Shown: positions 32,451 to 41,251, numbered from the stretch's first letter. The stretch: 64,000 nucleotides of DNA from Halostella litorea (GCF_004785955.1 NZ_ML214300.1:547223-611222); one strand, 5' to 3'. Notes: generated from the letters alone by a model not told the origin. Numbers and translations: made by a program.

Positions 32451-33434
32451 TTAGAACAGCGCCTCGCTCTCGTCGAGAACCTGCGCGGGGCCGCCGACCT
32501 CCCAGATGGTGGTCTGGACGCCGACCTCCTCCAGCACCTCCTTGACCTGCTCGGCGTACTCGTCGGTGGTGTTGACGTAGACGGACGCGCCGGTGTCCGT
32601 CGAGAAGTAGACGGGGACGTCCTCCTCCTCGCGGAGCTGGCGGACGGCGTTGAACACCTGCAGGGTGGCGGGCTGCCAGTACACCCAGCCGGCGGGGCCG
32701 GTCATCGTCGTGGCGGCGAGCGACAGCGAGTCGTGCTCGGCCAGTTCGAACGTGCGCTCGAAGTCGCCCTCGCGGAGCGCGTCCTTCGCCTCGACTATCT
32801 GGTCGTGGATGTGGGCCAGCCGGGACTCGAACATGTGGCTGTCGGCGGCCTCGCGGTGAGCCTCCTCGGTCTCCTTGTAGGAGGGGACGAGGCCGATGAC
32901 GGTCTTGACCTCGTCCTCGAGCGGCGTCTCGATGCGCTCGGAGCGGCAGTCCTCGTCGTTGAGACCGGCGTAGAGGTGGGAGAAGCCGCCGGTGACGGCG
33001 CGGGCGGCAGACGAGGAGCCACGGCGGGCGATGGTCGAGATCTCGGGGCGGGTCAGGTCGAGGTCAGCGGCCTCCGCGAGCGCCATCGCCGCCGCCGCGA
33101 AGCCCGAGGAGGAGGAGCCCAGCCCGACGTTCGACGGGAAGGAGTTCTCGCTCTCGATCCGGACGGGGTAGACGGTGTGGGCGGCCTCCGATCGGTCGCG
33201 CACCTCCTCGACGACGCGCTCGACGCGCTCGTACCCGCGGCCTTCCAGTTCCTCGCCGTCGACGACGAACGTGTCCTCGTCGTAGTCGATGTCGAACTCG
33301 ACGGTCGTCTTCGTGTGGCTCGGGGCCGTACAGACGCTGATGCTGTCGTGGTACGGCAGGCGCAGGCGCTCGTCGCGCATCCCGTGGTACTTGACGATGC
33401 CCTGGATGGGGTGCGCTTTCGCGGTGGCTTTCAT
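32451..33434 (-). CDS. mvaD: Phosphomevalonate decarboxylase (diphosphomevalonate decarboxylase family)
   Basis: 327-residue GHMP-superfamily decarboxylase. It begins MKATAKAHPIQGIVKYHG, has NSFPSNVGLGSSSSGFAAAA (GHMP motif 2) and the C-terminal STDTGASVYVNTTDEYAEQV and WEVGGPAQVLDESEALF. In halophilic archaea the homologue acts on mevalonate 5-phosphate rather than the diphosphate, giving isopentenyl phosphate for lipid synthesis. The ATG at 33432-33434 gives the family start; the frame extends upstream without conservation. Confidence 0.93.
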   Translation of the reverse strand: MKATAKAHPIQGIVKYHGMRDERLRLPYHDSISVCTAPSHTKTTVEFDIDYDEDTFVVDGEELEGRGYERVERVVEEVRDRSEAAHTVYPVRIESENSFPSNVGLGSSSSGFAAAAMALAEAADLDLTRPEISTIARRGSSSAARAVTGGFSHLYAGLNDEDCRSERIETPLEDEVKTVIGLVPSYKETEEAHREAADSHMFESRLAHIHDQIVEAKDALREGDFERTFELAEHDSLSLAATTMTGPAGWVYWQPATLQVFNAVRQLREEEDVPVYFSTDTGASVYVNTTDEYAEQVKEVLEEVGVQTTIWEVGGPAQVLDESEALF

Positions 33435-33583
33435 ACGTCTCCCCGTGTGGCCGGCCCGCTTAAAATCCCCGGATGCGGACACCCGGGCAGGTCTACCGGT
33501 CCCCGCGCCGTCGGGCGGCGCTACGCGGCGGCGACCCGCCGCCTTTCGGATCGCTTAGTAGCGCGGGGCCGCGAGACGGTGGC

Positions 33584-34270
33584 ATGGGAACGCCGCTCTC
33601 GCCGCGGGCCGCGCAGGCCGAGGAGGTCATCGACCGACTGGAGGAGGAGTACCCCGACAGCACCATCTCGCTTTCCTTCTCGAACCGGCTCGAACTGCTG
33701 ATCGCGGTCGTGCTCTCGGCGCAGTGTACCGACGAGCGGGTCAACGAGGCGACCGCCGACCTGTTCGAGGCGTTCGACGACGCCGCTGACTACGCCGCCG
33801 CCGACGAGGACGAGATAAACGGGTACATCGACTCTATCACGTACCACAACAGCAAGGCCGGGTACATCAAGGAGTCCGCGGGGATCATCGTCGAGGAGCA
33901 CGACGGCGAGGTGCCGGACACGATGAGCGAACTGACCGAACTGCCCGGCGTCGGCCGGAAGACGGCGAACGTCGTGCTCCAGCACGGCCACGACGTCGTC
34001 GAGGGGATCGTCGTCGACACCCACGTCCAGCGGATCAGCCGCCGGCTGGGCCTCACCGAGAAAGAGCGGCCGGAAGCCATCGAGGAGGACCTGCTCGACG
34101 TCGTCCCGGAGCGGTCGTGGCAGGAGTTCACCCACCTGCTCATCGACCACGGCCGGGCGACGTGTACGGCCCGGAACCCCGACTGCGCGGACTGCGTGCT
34201 GGCTGACCTTTGCCCCTCGGAGAAGGGCGACGGCGACGTCGACCTGGCGAGCGGCGAGCCGTGGGAGTGA
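33584..34270 (+). CDS. nth: Endonuclease III
   Basis: 228-residue HhH-GPD DNA glycosylase/AP lyase acting on oxidised pyrimidines. The helix-hairpin-helix is LPGVGRKTANVVLQ with the catalytic Lys, the catalytic Asp lies in VVDTHVQRISRRLGL, and a 4Fe-4S cluster is formed by CTARNPDCADCVLADLC. Length fits the family. A TATA-like GGATCGCTTAGTAGCG lies about 30 bp upstream. Its stop TGA overlaps a GTG that opens a 29-codon frame; that is likely chance. Confidence 0.95.
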   Translation: MGTPLSPRAAQAEEVIDRLEEEYPDSTISLSFSNRLELLIAVVLSAQCTDERVNEATADLFEAFDDAADYAAADEDEINGYIDSITYHNSKAGYIKESAGIIVEEHDGEVPDTMSELTELPGVGRKTANVVLQHGHDVVEGIVVDTHVQRISRRLGLTEKERPEAIEEDLLDVVPERSWQEFTHLLIDHGRATCTARNPDCADCVLADLCPSEKGDGDVDLASGEPWE

Positions 34271-34383
34271 CGGCCGTCGACGAGGGGGATACGGTGCGCG
34301 CGGGGGAGGCGAGCGAACAGGGGATGTCCGGCGACCACCACAACGAGGAACCGTAACGTCGTCGCCGGTCTGTTCCCGTCGGT

Positions 34384-34866
34384 TCAGACGATCTGGTACT
34401 TGACGACGTACCGCGCCGCCCCCAGCACGTACGCGACGAGCCAGAAGAACACGTAGCCGAACACGCCGATCCGGAGCCGCCGCCGCCAGTCGTCGGCGTT
34501 CTCGTGGAGGTCCGACAGCGACAGGTCCTGCTCGGGGTCGTCGTAGAGGTCGTGGGCCCGTTTGGCCTGCAGAATGCGGACGATACCCGTCAGCGCGAAC
34601 GTCAACATTGCGTACGCCTGCAGGCCGAAAAAGGCGTGGGCGGCGGCGAAGCCGCCGAGCTGGTCGAACAGCCGCGGAACCATCCAGACGACGACGGGCA
34701 CCGTGTTCAGCACGAGGCCGACGACGATGAACTTGAGGTGATAGACCAGCAGGTCCCAGGTGACCGTCTCCGCGTCGATCATCACCCACGCGCCGTAGAG
34801 GTAAAACGGGAAGCTGAGCGTGACGAGGGCGGCAGCGACCGTCGCGAGGGCGAGGTCCGACGCCAT
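34384..34866 (-). CDS. Membrane protein adjacent to the respiratory cluster
   Basis: 160 residues with four predicted membrane helices (ATVAAALVTLSFPFYLYGAW; KFIVVGLVLNTVPVVVWMVP; AYAMLTFALTGIVRILQA; GVFGYVFFWLVAYVLGAARY). Conserved in haloarchaea, usually next to halocyanin and cytochrome b genes. Here it is divergent to that cluster with 143 bp between. The role is unknown; a quinone-associated or assembly function is a guess. Confidence 0.7.
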   Translation of the reverse strand: MASDLALATVAAALVTLSFPFYLYGAWVMIDAETVTWDLLVYHLKFIVVGLVLNTVPVVVWMVPRLFDQLGGFAAAHAFFGLQAYAMLTFALTGIVRILQAKRAHDLYDDPEQDLSLSDLHENADDWRRRLRIGVFGYVFFWLVAYVLGAARYVVKYQIV

Positions 34867-35009
34867 TGTCGATGGTTGGGACGGCCCCGCGTTAAAGGAC
34901 GTGATCCGTCCGTGAGGGGAGCGAGCCGGTGCGGTCGCCGGGACGGGTCGGCCGCCGGGCGGGCGCGGAAGAACAACCGATAAACCCGTGGGGGACCGAT
35001 CGTTTGACA

Positions 35010-35843
35010 ATGGCCGACTCGCCATCGACTCCGGAGGAGGGCGACGCCGACCGGTCGGCGGACGCCGACCCGCCGACGAGCGACGACGCCGAGCGACCGG
35101 TCGAGGAGCTCTCGGAGGCCGAACTCCGCGAGCGCGTCGAGGAGCGGTACGACTTCGAGGACTTCGGCCCGGAGCAGATGGCCGAGATGAGTCCGGAGGA
35201 GTGGGACGCCGCCTTCGACGACGAGACGTGGATCACCGGCCGGGAACTGCTCGACCGCGTCGAGGCGGACCTCGCCACGCAGATCGCCGACCGGCAGGTG
35301 TTCGCCGCACTCGAACGCGTCCGACAGGACGGCGAGCAGCGGCTGCTCGCCTACTCGGACGAGGGGTACGCGATGATATACCCCGACGGGACCGTCGAGG
35401 GCTTCGGGACCGTCATGCGCGACGTGAAACCGACCGTCGCGCTCTGCTCGATGGAGAGTTACGACGTGCCCGAGCCGCCGGCGGACGGGGCGATGCTGCC
35501 GGACCCCGACACGGTCCCCGAGGGAAGCGGCGAACTCGGCAACCTGATGTTACAACTCGTTGCGGCGATCCAGATACTCGGCGGACTGGTTCTGGTCGGG
35601 GGCTGGCTGTTCGCCGACCTCTCCGGGATCGCGGTGGTCGCCGCGCTCGTCTTTTTCGTCGTCGGGGTCCTCCTGTTCACCACGGTCGCGAACGCGCGGC
35701 TCTCGGACCGGTTCCGGTCCGAGGAGTACCGGGACCGCCTGCGGTCTATCGGGCTCGAAGACGGAGAGCGACCGGAGTTTCTCCCGCTCGACGACGCGGA
35801 CGGTGACGGGCCCGGGATCGACGGCGAGTCGAACGAGCCGTGA
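35010..35843 (+). CDS. Membrane protein with long acidic N-terminus, first gene of the respiratory cluster
   Basis: 277 residues. A disordered acidic N-terminus (about residues 1-35), then a helical segment (SEAELRERVEERYDFEDFG), a soluble middle with ITGRELLDRVEADLATQIAD, and two C-terminal membrane helices (LMLQLVAAIQILGGLVLVGG; IAVVAALVFFVVGVLLFTTV). It is a conserved companion of the haloarchaeal cytochrome bc genes. It may be an assembly or regulatory factor. The ATG at 35010 is the only good start. Confidence 0.75.
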   Translation: MADSPSTPEEGDADRSADADPPTSDDAERPVEELSEAELRERVEERYDFEDFGPEQMAEMSPEEWDAAFDDETWITGRELLDRVEADLATQIADRQVFAALERVRQDGEQRLLAYSDEGYAMIYPDGTVEGFGTVMRDVKPTVALCSMESYDVPEPPADGAMLPDPDTVPEGSGELGNLMLQLVAAIQILGGLVLVGGWLFADLSGIAVVAALVFFVVGVLLFTTVANARLSDRFRSEEYRDRLRSIGLEDGERPEFLPLDDADGDGPGIDGESNEP

Positions 35844-35901
35844 GCGCTCGACGGCCACGCGTTCCGCTGCCCGCGGCCCCGTTTCGTCGTCATCATCGGA
35901 G

Positions 35902-35911
35902 GCTTTAAGCG
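35902..35911 (+). promoter_or_regulatory. TATA box of the halocyanin-cytochrome b operon
   Basis: GGCTTTAAGC lies 25-34 bp before the halocyanin ATG at 35936, predicting a leaderless transcript for the petA-like operon. Confidence 0.5.
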
Positions 35912-35935
35912 AACACAATCCCGAATTCCACGCGT

Positions 35936-36580
35936 ATGAACAGGCGGGACTTTCTGAAAACAGCCAGCGGCGTAACGGGCGCCGCCGCCGTCGCGGGTGC
36001 GGCGCCGCCGGCCGTCGCACAGGAGGGGGGGCAGGAGAACGGAACCACCACCTCCGGTAACGGCACCGCCGGCAACGGGACCGACGGCAACGAGACCGCC
36101 GGCGGCGGTGCCGGCGGCGGGAGCGAGACCGTCGCGCTGACCGGCGACAACGTGTACGACCCCGCGGAACTGTACATCGCTCCGGGGACCACGGTGACGT
36201 TCGACTGGACCTCCGACGGTCACAACATCATCGTCGACAGCAAGCCCGAGGACTCCGACTGGGAGGGCCACGAACCCATCGAGAACGAGGGGTTCACCCA
36301 CGAGCACACCTTCGAGGTGCTCGGCGACTACGAGTACTACTGCTCGCCCCACCAGTCCCTGGGCATGGAGGCCGTCATCCACGTCACCGAGGGCGGCCAG
36401 AACCCCAACGCCGGCGGCGGCGGTGGCGGCGAGGTCGACCCCCACGAACTCGGCGTCCCGTTCCAGGCACACTTCGTCGGGATCGCGACCCTGCTCGCCG
36501 TCTTCGTGTCGCTGGTCTACTCGTTCTACGTGCTGAAGTACGGCGAATCACCGCACTCCAGTAGCCCCAACAGGAGGTAA
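35936..36580 (+). CDS. hcp: Halocyanin (blue copper protein) with C-terminal membrane anchor
   Basis: 214 residues. A Tat signal (MNRRDFLKTASGVTGAAAVA) is followed by a Gly/Asn/Thr-rich linker and a plastocyanin-like domain. Copper ligands are the His in WTSDGHNIIVD, the Cys and His in YEYYCSPHQSLGMEAVIHV, and the Met of G-M. A C-terminal helix (VGIATLLAVFVSLVYSFYVL) anchors it. It carries electrons from the bc complex to a terminal oxidase, replacing cytochrome c. It leads the operon whose following gene starts 2 bp downstream with a strong SD. Confidence 0.93.
   Translation: MNRRDFLKTASGVTGAAAVAGAAPPAVAQEGGQENGTTTSGNGTAGNGTDGNETAGGGAGGGSETVALTGDNVYDPAELYIAPGTTVTFDWTSDGHNIIVDSKPEDSDWEGHEPIENEGFTHEHTFEVLGDYEYYCSPHQSLGMEAVIHVTEGGQNPNAGGGGGGEVDPHELGVPFQAHFVGIATLLAVFVSLVYSFYVLKYGESPHSSSPNRR
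36573..36578 (+). promoter_or_regulatory. Shine-Dalgarno site
   Basis: GGAGGT just 4 bp before the ATG at 36583, overlapping the halocyanin stop codon. This is a strong SD in a genome where most internal starts are SD-poor, supporting translational coupling. Confidence 0.8.
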
Positions 36581-36582
36581 TC

Positions 36583-36969
36583 ATGTCATCGCAAGGAAGC
36601 ACCTACGGCGACATTCACCGCTACGAACCGGCCCGCGAGAGCACCGCGGCGGCGATCGCCATCGTGTTGCTGACCGTCGTCGAAGTCGTGTTCGTCGGGC
36701 TGTTCACGTACGGGATGGTCAACGGCTGGGGATACGTCGAGACCGGGAACATGTATCTCGGCTTCGTCCTCGCCGTCATCTTCGTCGACCTGGCGTTCAT
36801 CCTCCTGCTGTACCGCAAGGAGTTCCTCCCCGACGTCATGATCGTCAAGAAGCGTCGGCGCAAGTGGGAGGACCTGTACGTCCGCGAGGAGGACGCCGAC
36901 GGCCGCGAGCTCGCCGGGAACGCCTGGGAGCACGTGAAACGCGCAGTGTACCCCTACTACAAGAAATAA
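36583..36969 (+). CDS. Small membrane subunit of the bc-type complex (conserved haloarchaeal)
   Basis: 128 residues with two membrane helices (AIAIVLLTVVEVVFVGLFTY and NMYLGFVLAVIFVDLAFILL) and a conserved basic tail (DVMIVKKRRRKWEDLYV, then VKRAVYPYYKK). It sits between halocyanin and Rieske genes with 2-3 bp spacing, so a structural or assembly subunit is likely. Function not established. Confidence 0.8.
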   Translation: MSSQGSTYGDIHRYEPARESTAAAIAIVLLTVVEVVFVGLFTYGMVNGWGYVETGNMYLGFVLAVIFVDLAFILLLYRKEFLPDVMIVKKRRRKWEDLYVREEDADGRELAGNAWEHVKRAVYPYYKK

Positions 36970-36972
36970 CCC

Positions 36973-37836
36973 ATGCCAGAGGACGAAGACAAGTATCCGG
37001 TCGAATCGGACCGTCGCCGCTTCGTGAAAGGCGTCGTCGGCAGCGCGGCGCTCGCGGGCGTCGGCACGACGGGCGCCGCGGCGATAGACTCCGCGACGTC
37101 GCGGGCCGGTGCCGGCGGCGGCACGACGACGTACATGGCGATAGAGAACACCGACGGCCCGGCCCCGCGCGGGATGCCACAGATCCCCATCGAGATAGAG
37201 GACGGGCAGGTCAAGGGCGTCTGGCCCGAGGTGCAGGAACGGGAACTGGACTCGGGGGAGACGATACAGGTCGCCGAGACGACGAACTTCAAGGACACCG
37301 GCCTCACCTACACCAACCGCTGGTTCCAGTACTGCGGCGTCCAGTCCTACCCCGGGCTCGCGCCCGACGCCGACCAGGACAACTTCTTCCGCTACTCCGC
37401 CTCGCCGCCGCCGTCGTACGGCTGGCAGGGCGAGGAGACGTCCGGCGGCGACATCGTCGAGGTGGCGGACTTCGAGGACTACGAGGACTACGAGGGCACC
37501 GGCATCGGGCAGGGCGGCCTCGGGAAGCCGGCGGTGGCGACCTGGCGGTCACAGGACGTCGACTCCGTCATCCCGGTCCAGATCATCCGAAGCCCGATCA
37601 TCGAGGAGATGGCACAGGACGACGAATGGCTGGCCGCCTCGACCGATCAGGGCTTCATGGCGTACCTGAACAAGTGTACGCACTTCTGCTGTGTCCCGGG
37701 CTGGAAGAGCCTCGAGAGCGCCGCGCAGTTCGGCGCGGAGGACGAGGTGTACTGCCAGTGCCACCAGTCGATCTACGACCCGTTCAGCCTCGTCGAACGG
37801 ACGTTCACGGCGCTGCCGCGCCCGGAGGACGACTAA
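36973..37836 (+). CDS. petA: Rieske iron-sulfur protein
   Basis: 287 residues. The N-terminus has a Tat-like motif (SDRRRFVKGVVGSAALAG) that also anchors it. The Rieske 2Fe-2S site is CTHFCCVPGW and CQCHQSIYDP, giving two Cys and two His ligands; the additional Cys pair can form the usual disulfide. It oxidises quinol at the Qo site and passes electrons to halocyanin. Tightly packed between the small subunit and cytochrome b genes. Confidence 0.94.
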   Translation: MPEDEDKYPVESDRRRFVKGVVGSAALAGVGTTGAAAIDSATSRAGAGGGTTTYMAIENTDGPAPRGMPQIPIEIEDGQVKGVWPEVQERELDSGETIQVAETTNFKDTGLTYTNRWFQYCGVQSYPGLAPDADQDNFFRYSASPPPSYGWQGEETSGGDIVEVADFEDYEDYEGTGIGQGGLGKPAVATWRSQDVDSVIPVQIIRSPIIEEMAQDDEWLAASTDQGFMAYLNKCTHFCCVPGWKSLESAAQFGAEDEVYCQCHQSIYDPFSLVERTFTALPRPEDD

Positions 37837-37837
37837 C

Positions 37838-38632
37838 ATGAGCCTGGAAAAGAAAGACGAACACGACCACAGCGCCTGGCTGCAGAAGAAAGACCTCACG
37901 CCGATAGAGAAGACGTTCCTCGTGTCGCTGATCTGGCTCGACAAGCGGCTCCGGATCGTCGACTACCTGGAGCTGCTGGAGAACCTGTACTACAAGGCGA
38001 ACCTCCAGATGCCCAAGAGCCACACCGAGCAGTACAACCTCGACAACAAGTTCTGGTACTGGTACCCCCTGTACTCGCTCGGGTTCTTCTCGACGATAGC
38101 GTACGTCGTCGCCGCGGTCAGCGGCGCGTTGCTCGGGTTCTACTACTCCCCGGCGACCGCCGGCGAGACGGCGGCGGCCTACGAGCAGGTCATCTTCATC
38201 ATGACGGACCTGAACTTCGGCTACATGCTCCGGAGTATCCACCGCTGGTCCGCGCAGGTGATGACGGCGGCGGTGTTCCTGCACATGCTCCGCGTGTACT
38301 TCACCGGGGCGTACAAGGAGCCCCGCGAGCTGAACTGGCTCATCGGCATCGTCCTGATCAGCCTGACGATGGTGTTCGGGTACACGGGCTACCTGCTCCC
38401 GTGGAACCAGCTGTCGTTCTGGGCCGGCCAGATCGGCGTCGAGATGAGCCTCTCGATCCCGCTCATCGGCCAGTGGGTCGCACAGCTACTGTTCGGCGGC
38501 TTCACGCTCGGGCAGGCCACGCTGCAGCGGATGTACATCCTGCACGTGTTCTTCCTGCCCTTCGTCGTGACGACGCTGATCGCGATCCACATCGGCATCG
38601 TCTGGATGCAGGGCATCGCGGAACCCCACTAA
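37838..38632 (+). CDS. petB: Cytochrome b, N-terminal part (petB-like)
   Basis: 264 residues with four haem-binding membrane helices. Haem ligands come from IHRWSAQVMTAAVFLHMLR (two His with 13 residues between) and LHVFFLPFVVTTLIAIH (two His with 14 between); the 14-residue spacing is that of cytochrome b6 rather than bc1. The Q-site region GYTGYLLPWNQLSFW is present. It forms the core of the quinol-oxidising complex. The ATG at 37838 follows the Rieske stop by one base. Confidence 0.94.
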   Translation: MSLEKKDEHDHSAWLQKKDLTPIEKTFLVSLIWLDKRLRIVDYLELLENLYYKANLQMPKSHTEQYNLDNKFWYWYPLYSLGFFSTIAYVVAAVSGALLGFYYSPATAGETAAAYEQVIFIMTDLNFGYMLRSIHRWSAQVMTAAVFLHMLRVYFTGAYKEPRELNWLIGIVLISLTMVFGYTGYLLPWNQLSFWAGQIGVEMSLSIPLIGQWVAQLLFGGFTLGQATLQRMYILHVFFLPFVVTTLIAIHIGIVWMQGIAEPH

Positions 38633-38636
38633 CACC

Positions 38637-39404
38637 ATGACCGACGACAACGAATCCACCGAGACGCGAACCGACGGCAGCGGGCCGGGCATCGTCGCTC
38701 CCGACGACGAAGTGCCGACCTGGCAGGAGCGCAAGGAGCGCAAACAGGGCCTGTCCCGCCTCACGTACGAATACTTCGAGCGCGCCCGCCGCGAGGACCA
38801 GGACCTCCGGCAGGAGTCGAGCTACGTCGAGCGCGACGTGCTCGGCTTCCCGACGTGGCCCCACGAGCTCATCCGGAACCTGTCGCTGACGTTCTTCTTC
38901 GTCGGCATGATCCTCTTCCTCTCGGCGACGCTGCCGCCGGAGATGATGGCCGTGGCCGACCCCAGCACCACGCCGGCGATCATCCTGCCGGACTGGTACC
39001 TCTACTGGTCGTTCGGCCTGCTGAAACTCGGGCCGCTCAACCCCGAACTGTCGATCCTCGGGGGCGACAAGCTGATGGCCGACCGCACGTACGGCGTCGT
39101 CGCCAACCTCGTCGTGGTCGGCTTCATCGCCATCGTCCCGTTCCTCAACAAGGGGAGCGCACGCCGCCCGGTCGAGCAGCCGTTCTGGGCCGGCATCGGC
39201 GTCATGGGCGTCACGTTCGCGGCGACGATCAGCGCCCTGTCGATCAAGAACCTGCTGCCGATGGACTCGCACCTGCTGTTCGACATCACGTTCCTGCTCC
39301 CGCCGATCGCGGGGCTGATCAGCTACGCGGTGCTGCGGTCGATGCGCGAGGGGTACATGTACGACCTGAACCGGCGGTACTACCGGCTGCGGCCGCCGAA
39401 GTAA
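38637..39404 (+). CDS. petD: Cytochrome b, C-terminal part (petD-like)
   Basis: 255 residues with an N-terminal hydrophilic extension and four or five membrane helices. The quinol-site motif PDWY occurs in IILPDWYLYWSFGLLKLGPL, equivalent to PEWY in subunit IV of b6f. The downstream segment LISYAVLRSMREGYMYDLNR is conserved. A split cytochrome b (b6 plus subunit IV) is the arrangement used by many haloarchaea. Packed 4 bp after petB. Confidence 0.92.
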   Translation: MTDDNESTETRTDGSGPGIVAPDDEVPTWQERKERKQGLSRLTYEYFERARREDQDLRQESSYVERDVLGFPTWPHELIRNLSLTFFFVGMILFLSATLPPEMMAVADPSTTPAIILPDWYLYWSFGLLKLGPLNPELSILGGDKLMADRTYGVVANLVVVGFIAIVPFLNKGSARRPVEQPFWAGIGVMGVTFAATISALSIKNLLPMDSHLLFDITFLLPPIAGLISYAVLRSMREGYMYDLNRRYYRLRPPK

Positions 39405-39412
39405 GGTCCCTG

Positions 39413-39730
39413 ATGTCCTCCTCAGACGCGGACGGCGGAAGCGACGACCGGTCCGCGCGGGAGGTCGAGGTCCCGATCCGGCTGTACAAGACGGTGACGG
39501 TGTTTTCGACGCTGTTTGCCATCACGGGCGTCATTCTCGGGTTCGTGTTGCTCGACTCCGCGACCAACCGCGCGACTGCGGAACTGGGCGAGGTCGACGT
39601 GGTGGTGGCCATCGCCGGGCTTGCAGCGATCCTCGGCGGGGCCGGCGTGTACGCGTTCGCCACGCGCTTCAGGGCACCGGAAATGGGAAACGCTAAAGAC
39701 GACGACGACGAAGGATCGAACGATGGCTGA
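39413..39730 (+). CDS. Small membrane protein of the respiratory cluster
   Basis: 105 residues: a charged N-terminus, two membrane helices (TVFSTLFAITGVILGFVLLD and VVVAIAGLAAILGGAGVYAF), then a charged tail. It is conserved beside haloarchaeal cytochrome b genes. Its end overlaps the start of the next gene by 8 bp. A structural subunit role is inferred. Confidence 0.75.
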   Translation: MSSSDADGGSDDRSAREVEVPIRLYKTVTVFSTLFAITGVILGFVLLDSATNRATAELGEVDVVVAIAGLAAILGGAGVYAFATRFRAPEMGNAKDDDDEGSNDG

Positions 39731-39983
39731 CGAATTCGCGAAAGGCCTCGGGATCCTCACCGGCGCGGGCCTGATGTGGATGGTGTTCGCTGGGTGGTTC
39801 AACACGCCCTCGTTCGAGGAGCAACAGCTCTCCGGGCCGGACCCGGCGAACCCGGACATGTACACCACTATCGCGCTCGAACTGAAGGATGCGCTGTTCT
39901 GGTTCGCCATCCTGGGCGCGCTGACGTTCTGGGTCATCATCCCGGTCGGCCGCGAACTGTACGCCGCCTACGGGGCGGAGTGA
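39723..39983 (+). CDS. Small membrane protein of the respiratory cluster
   Basis: 86 residues: GLGILTGAGLMWMVFAGWFN as first helix, a short extracytoplasmic loop, and LFWFAILGALTFWVIIPVGR as second helix. Overlaps the preceding gene by 8 bp, so it is probably made together with it. Function unknown. Confidence 0.75.
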   Translation: MADEFAKGLGILTGAGLMWMVFAGWFNTPSFEEQQLSGPDPANPDMYTTIALELKDALFWFAILGALTFWVIIPVGRELYAAYGAE

Positions 39984-40051
39984 CGGCCGCGCCGGTCCCG
40001 TCGGACGGGGAATTGGAAAAACACTAATGGCCCAATAACACAGGTTCACGT

Positions 40052-40489
40052 ATGGATCCGTCATCGATGTTCGGCCCCATCGACGCTCTCGGCCGGTCGC
40101 AGGTGGAGTTTCTCCTCCTCGGCCTGGTGCTCGTGACGTTCGTCACGCGCCTGCTCGCCCACCGCTCGCACGTCTCGCAGGCGCGCGACGGCGGCGCGGA
40201 GGCGATGTCCCGCTACCTGCCACACGAGGTCGCTTCCGCCGTGTTGATCCTCACCTCGTTTTACTACACCACGATCGCACACCACGCAGGCATCGTGCTG
40301 TCGATGCTCGTGCTCGGGACCTTCCTCACGGACTTCTTCGAGTTCGAGTCCCGGAAGGTCGAGGCCCGGAAGGACGAACCGCTCGACCGCCCGAAGGCCG
40401 CGGTCATCGGCTCGCTGATCGTGTTCTCCTACGCGGCCTACCAGACGCTGTTTTTCGTCATCGCGCCCATCTGGAACGGCGTGGTGTAA
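40052..40489 (+). CDS. Membrane protein ending the respiratory cluster
   Basis: 145 residues, four predicted membrane helices (VEFLLLGLVLVTFVTRLLAH; VASAVLILTSFYYTTIAHHA; GIVLSMLVLGTFLTDFFEF; SLIVFSYAAYQTLFFVIAP). It has a TATA-like element (GGCCCAATAAC, about 40027-40037) 68 bp after the preceding gene, so it may be separately transcribed. Conserved in haloarchaea; role unknown. Confidence 0.75.
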   Translation: MDPSSMFGPIDALGRSQVEFLLLGLVLVTFVTRLLAHRSHVSQARDGGAEAMSRYLPHEVASAVLILTSFYYTTIAHHAGIVLSMLVLGTFLTDFFEFESRKVEARKDEPLDRPKAAVIGSLIVFSYAAYQTLFFVIAPIWNGVV

Positions 40490-40513
40490 CCGCGACCGTT
40501 CTCCGCGCCGTCG

Positions 40514-41251
40514 TTACGCCGAGTAGAAGTCCGCGCTCGCCTCGACGACGGCCACCTCGACGACCCCGGCCCGCGAGACGCGCGTCGTGGCGTCGACGGA
40601 GAGGTTCCCCTCGTCCCGCCCGTCGACGAGCAGCGAGACGTCGCCCTCGTCCCGTTCGACCGACAGCGCCAGCGACGCGTCCGGCAGGACCCACCCCTCG
40701 GCGTCGGTGACGAAGGGGGCGATTGGGGTGACCGACACGGCGGCACAGGCGGGGTCGACGGTCGGGCCGCCGGCGGCCGCGGCGTACCCCCGGCTCCCGG
40801 CCGGCGTCGCCACGACGACGCCGTCGGCGCGGACCCCGTCGATCCGCCGGCCGCCGCCGTGGACGGCGTACTCGGAGATGCGCGCCGGTTCGGCGGTGAC
40901 GAGCGTCACGTCGAAGAGGGCGGGGACCGGGTCGGCGTCGTCGACCCGCACCGACAGCACCGGGCGCTCGACGCGGTCGGCCGCGCCGGCCGCGACGTCG
41001 GCGACTGCCCGCCCGACCGCGTCCCGGGGGACCGACCGGACGCCGGCCCCGGCGTCGACTGGGAGGACGAGCGCGTCGGTGGTCGTTCGGACGGACTCGA
41101 CCAGTCCCGCCCGCCCGTCGGCGACGACGAGGTCCGCGTCCGCGGTCCCGCCGGTGGGTCGGACGGCCGCGCCGGTCGCGGCGCGTTCGACCGCCTCGAC
41201 GAGCGGCGCGGCGTCGTCGCTCTCGACGGCGACGGTCACGTCACCGGCCAT
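40514..41251 (-). CDS. NAD kinase-like protein lacking the ATP-site motif
   Basis: 245 residues. The C-terminal all-beta domain has the NAD kinase substrate motif DGVVVATPAGSRGYAAAAGG, then TVDPACAAVSVTPIAPFVTD and VERDEGDVSLLVDGRDEGNL. The N-terminal domain is shortened, and the usual GGDG motif is not present where expected (after DADLVVADGRAGL). It is therefore either a divergent kinase or a non-catalytic NAD-binding relative. A separate, genuine NAD kinase would be expected elsewhere in the genome. Confidence 0.78.
   Translation of the reverse strand: MAGDVTVAVESDDAAPLVEAVERAATGAAVRPTGGTADADLVVADGRAGLVESVRTTTDALVLPVDAGAGVRSVPRDAVGRAVADVAAGAADRVERPVLSVRVDDADPVPALFDVTLVTAEPARISEYAVHGGGRRIDGVRADGVVVATPAGSRGYAAAAGGPTVDPACAAVSVTPIAPFVTDAEGWVLPDASLALSVERDEGDVSLLVDGRDEGNLSVDATTRVSRAGVVEVAVVEASADFYSA

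Noticed and set aside
34267-34356. 29-codon frame starting at the GTGA overlap with the nth stop
   Set aside because: Too short and without a conserved feature; the overlap is expected by chance.
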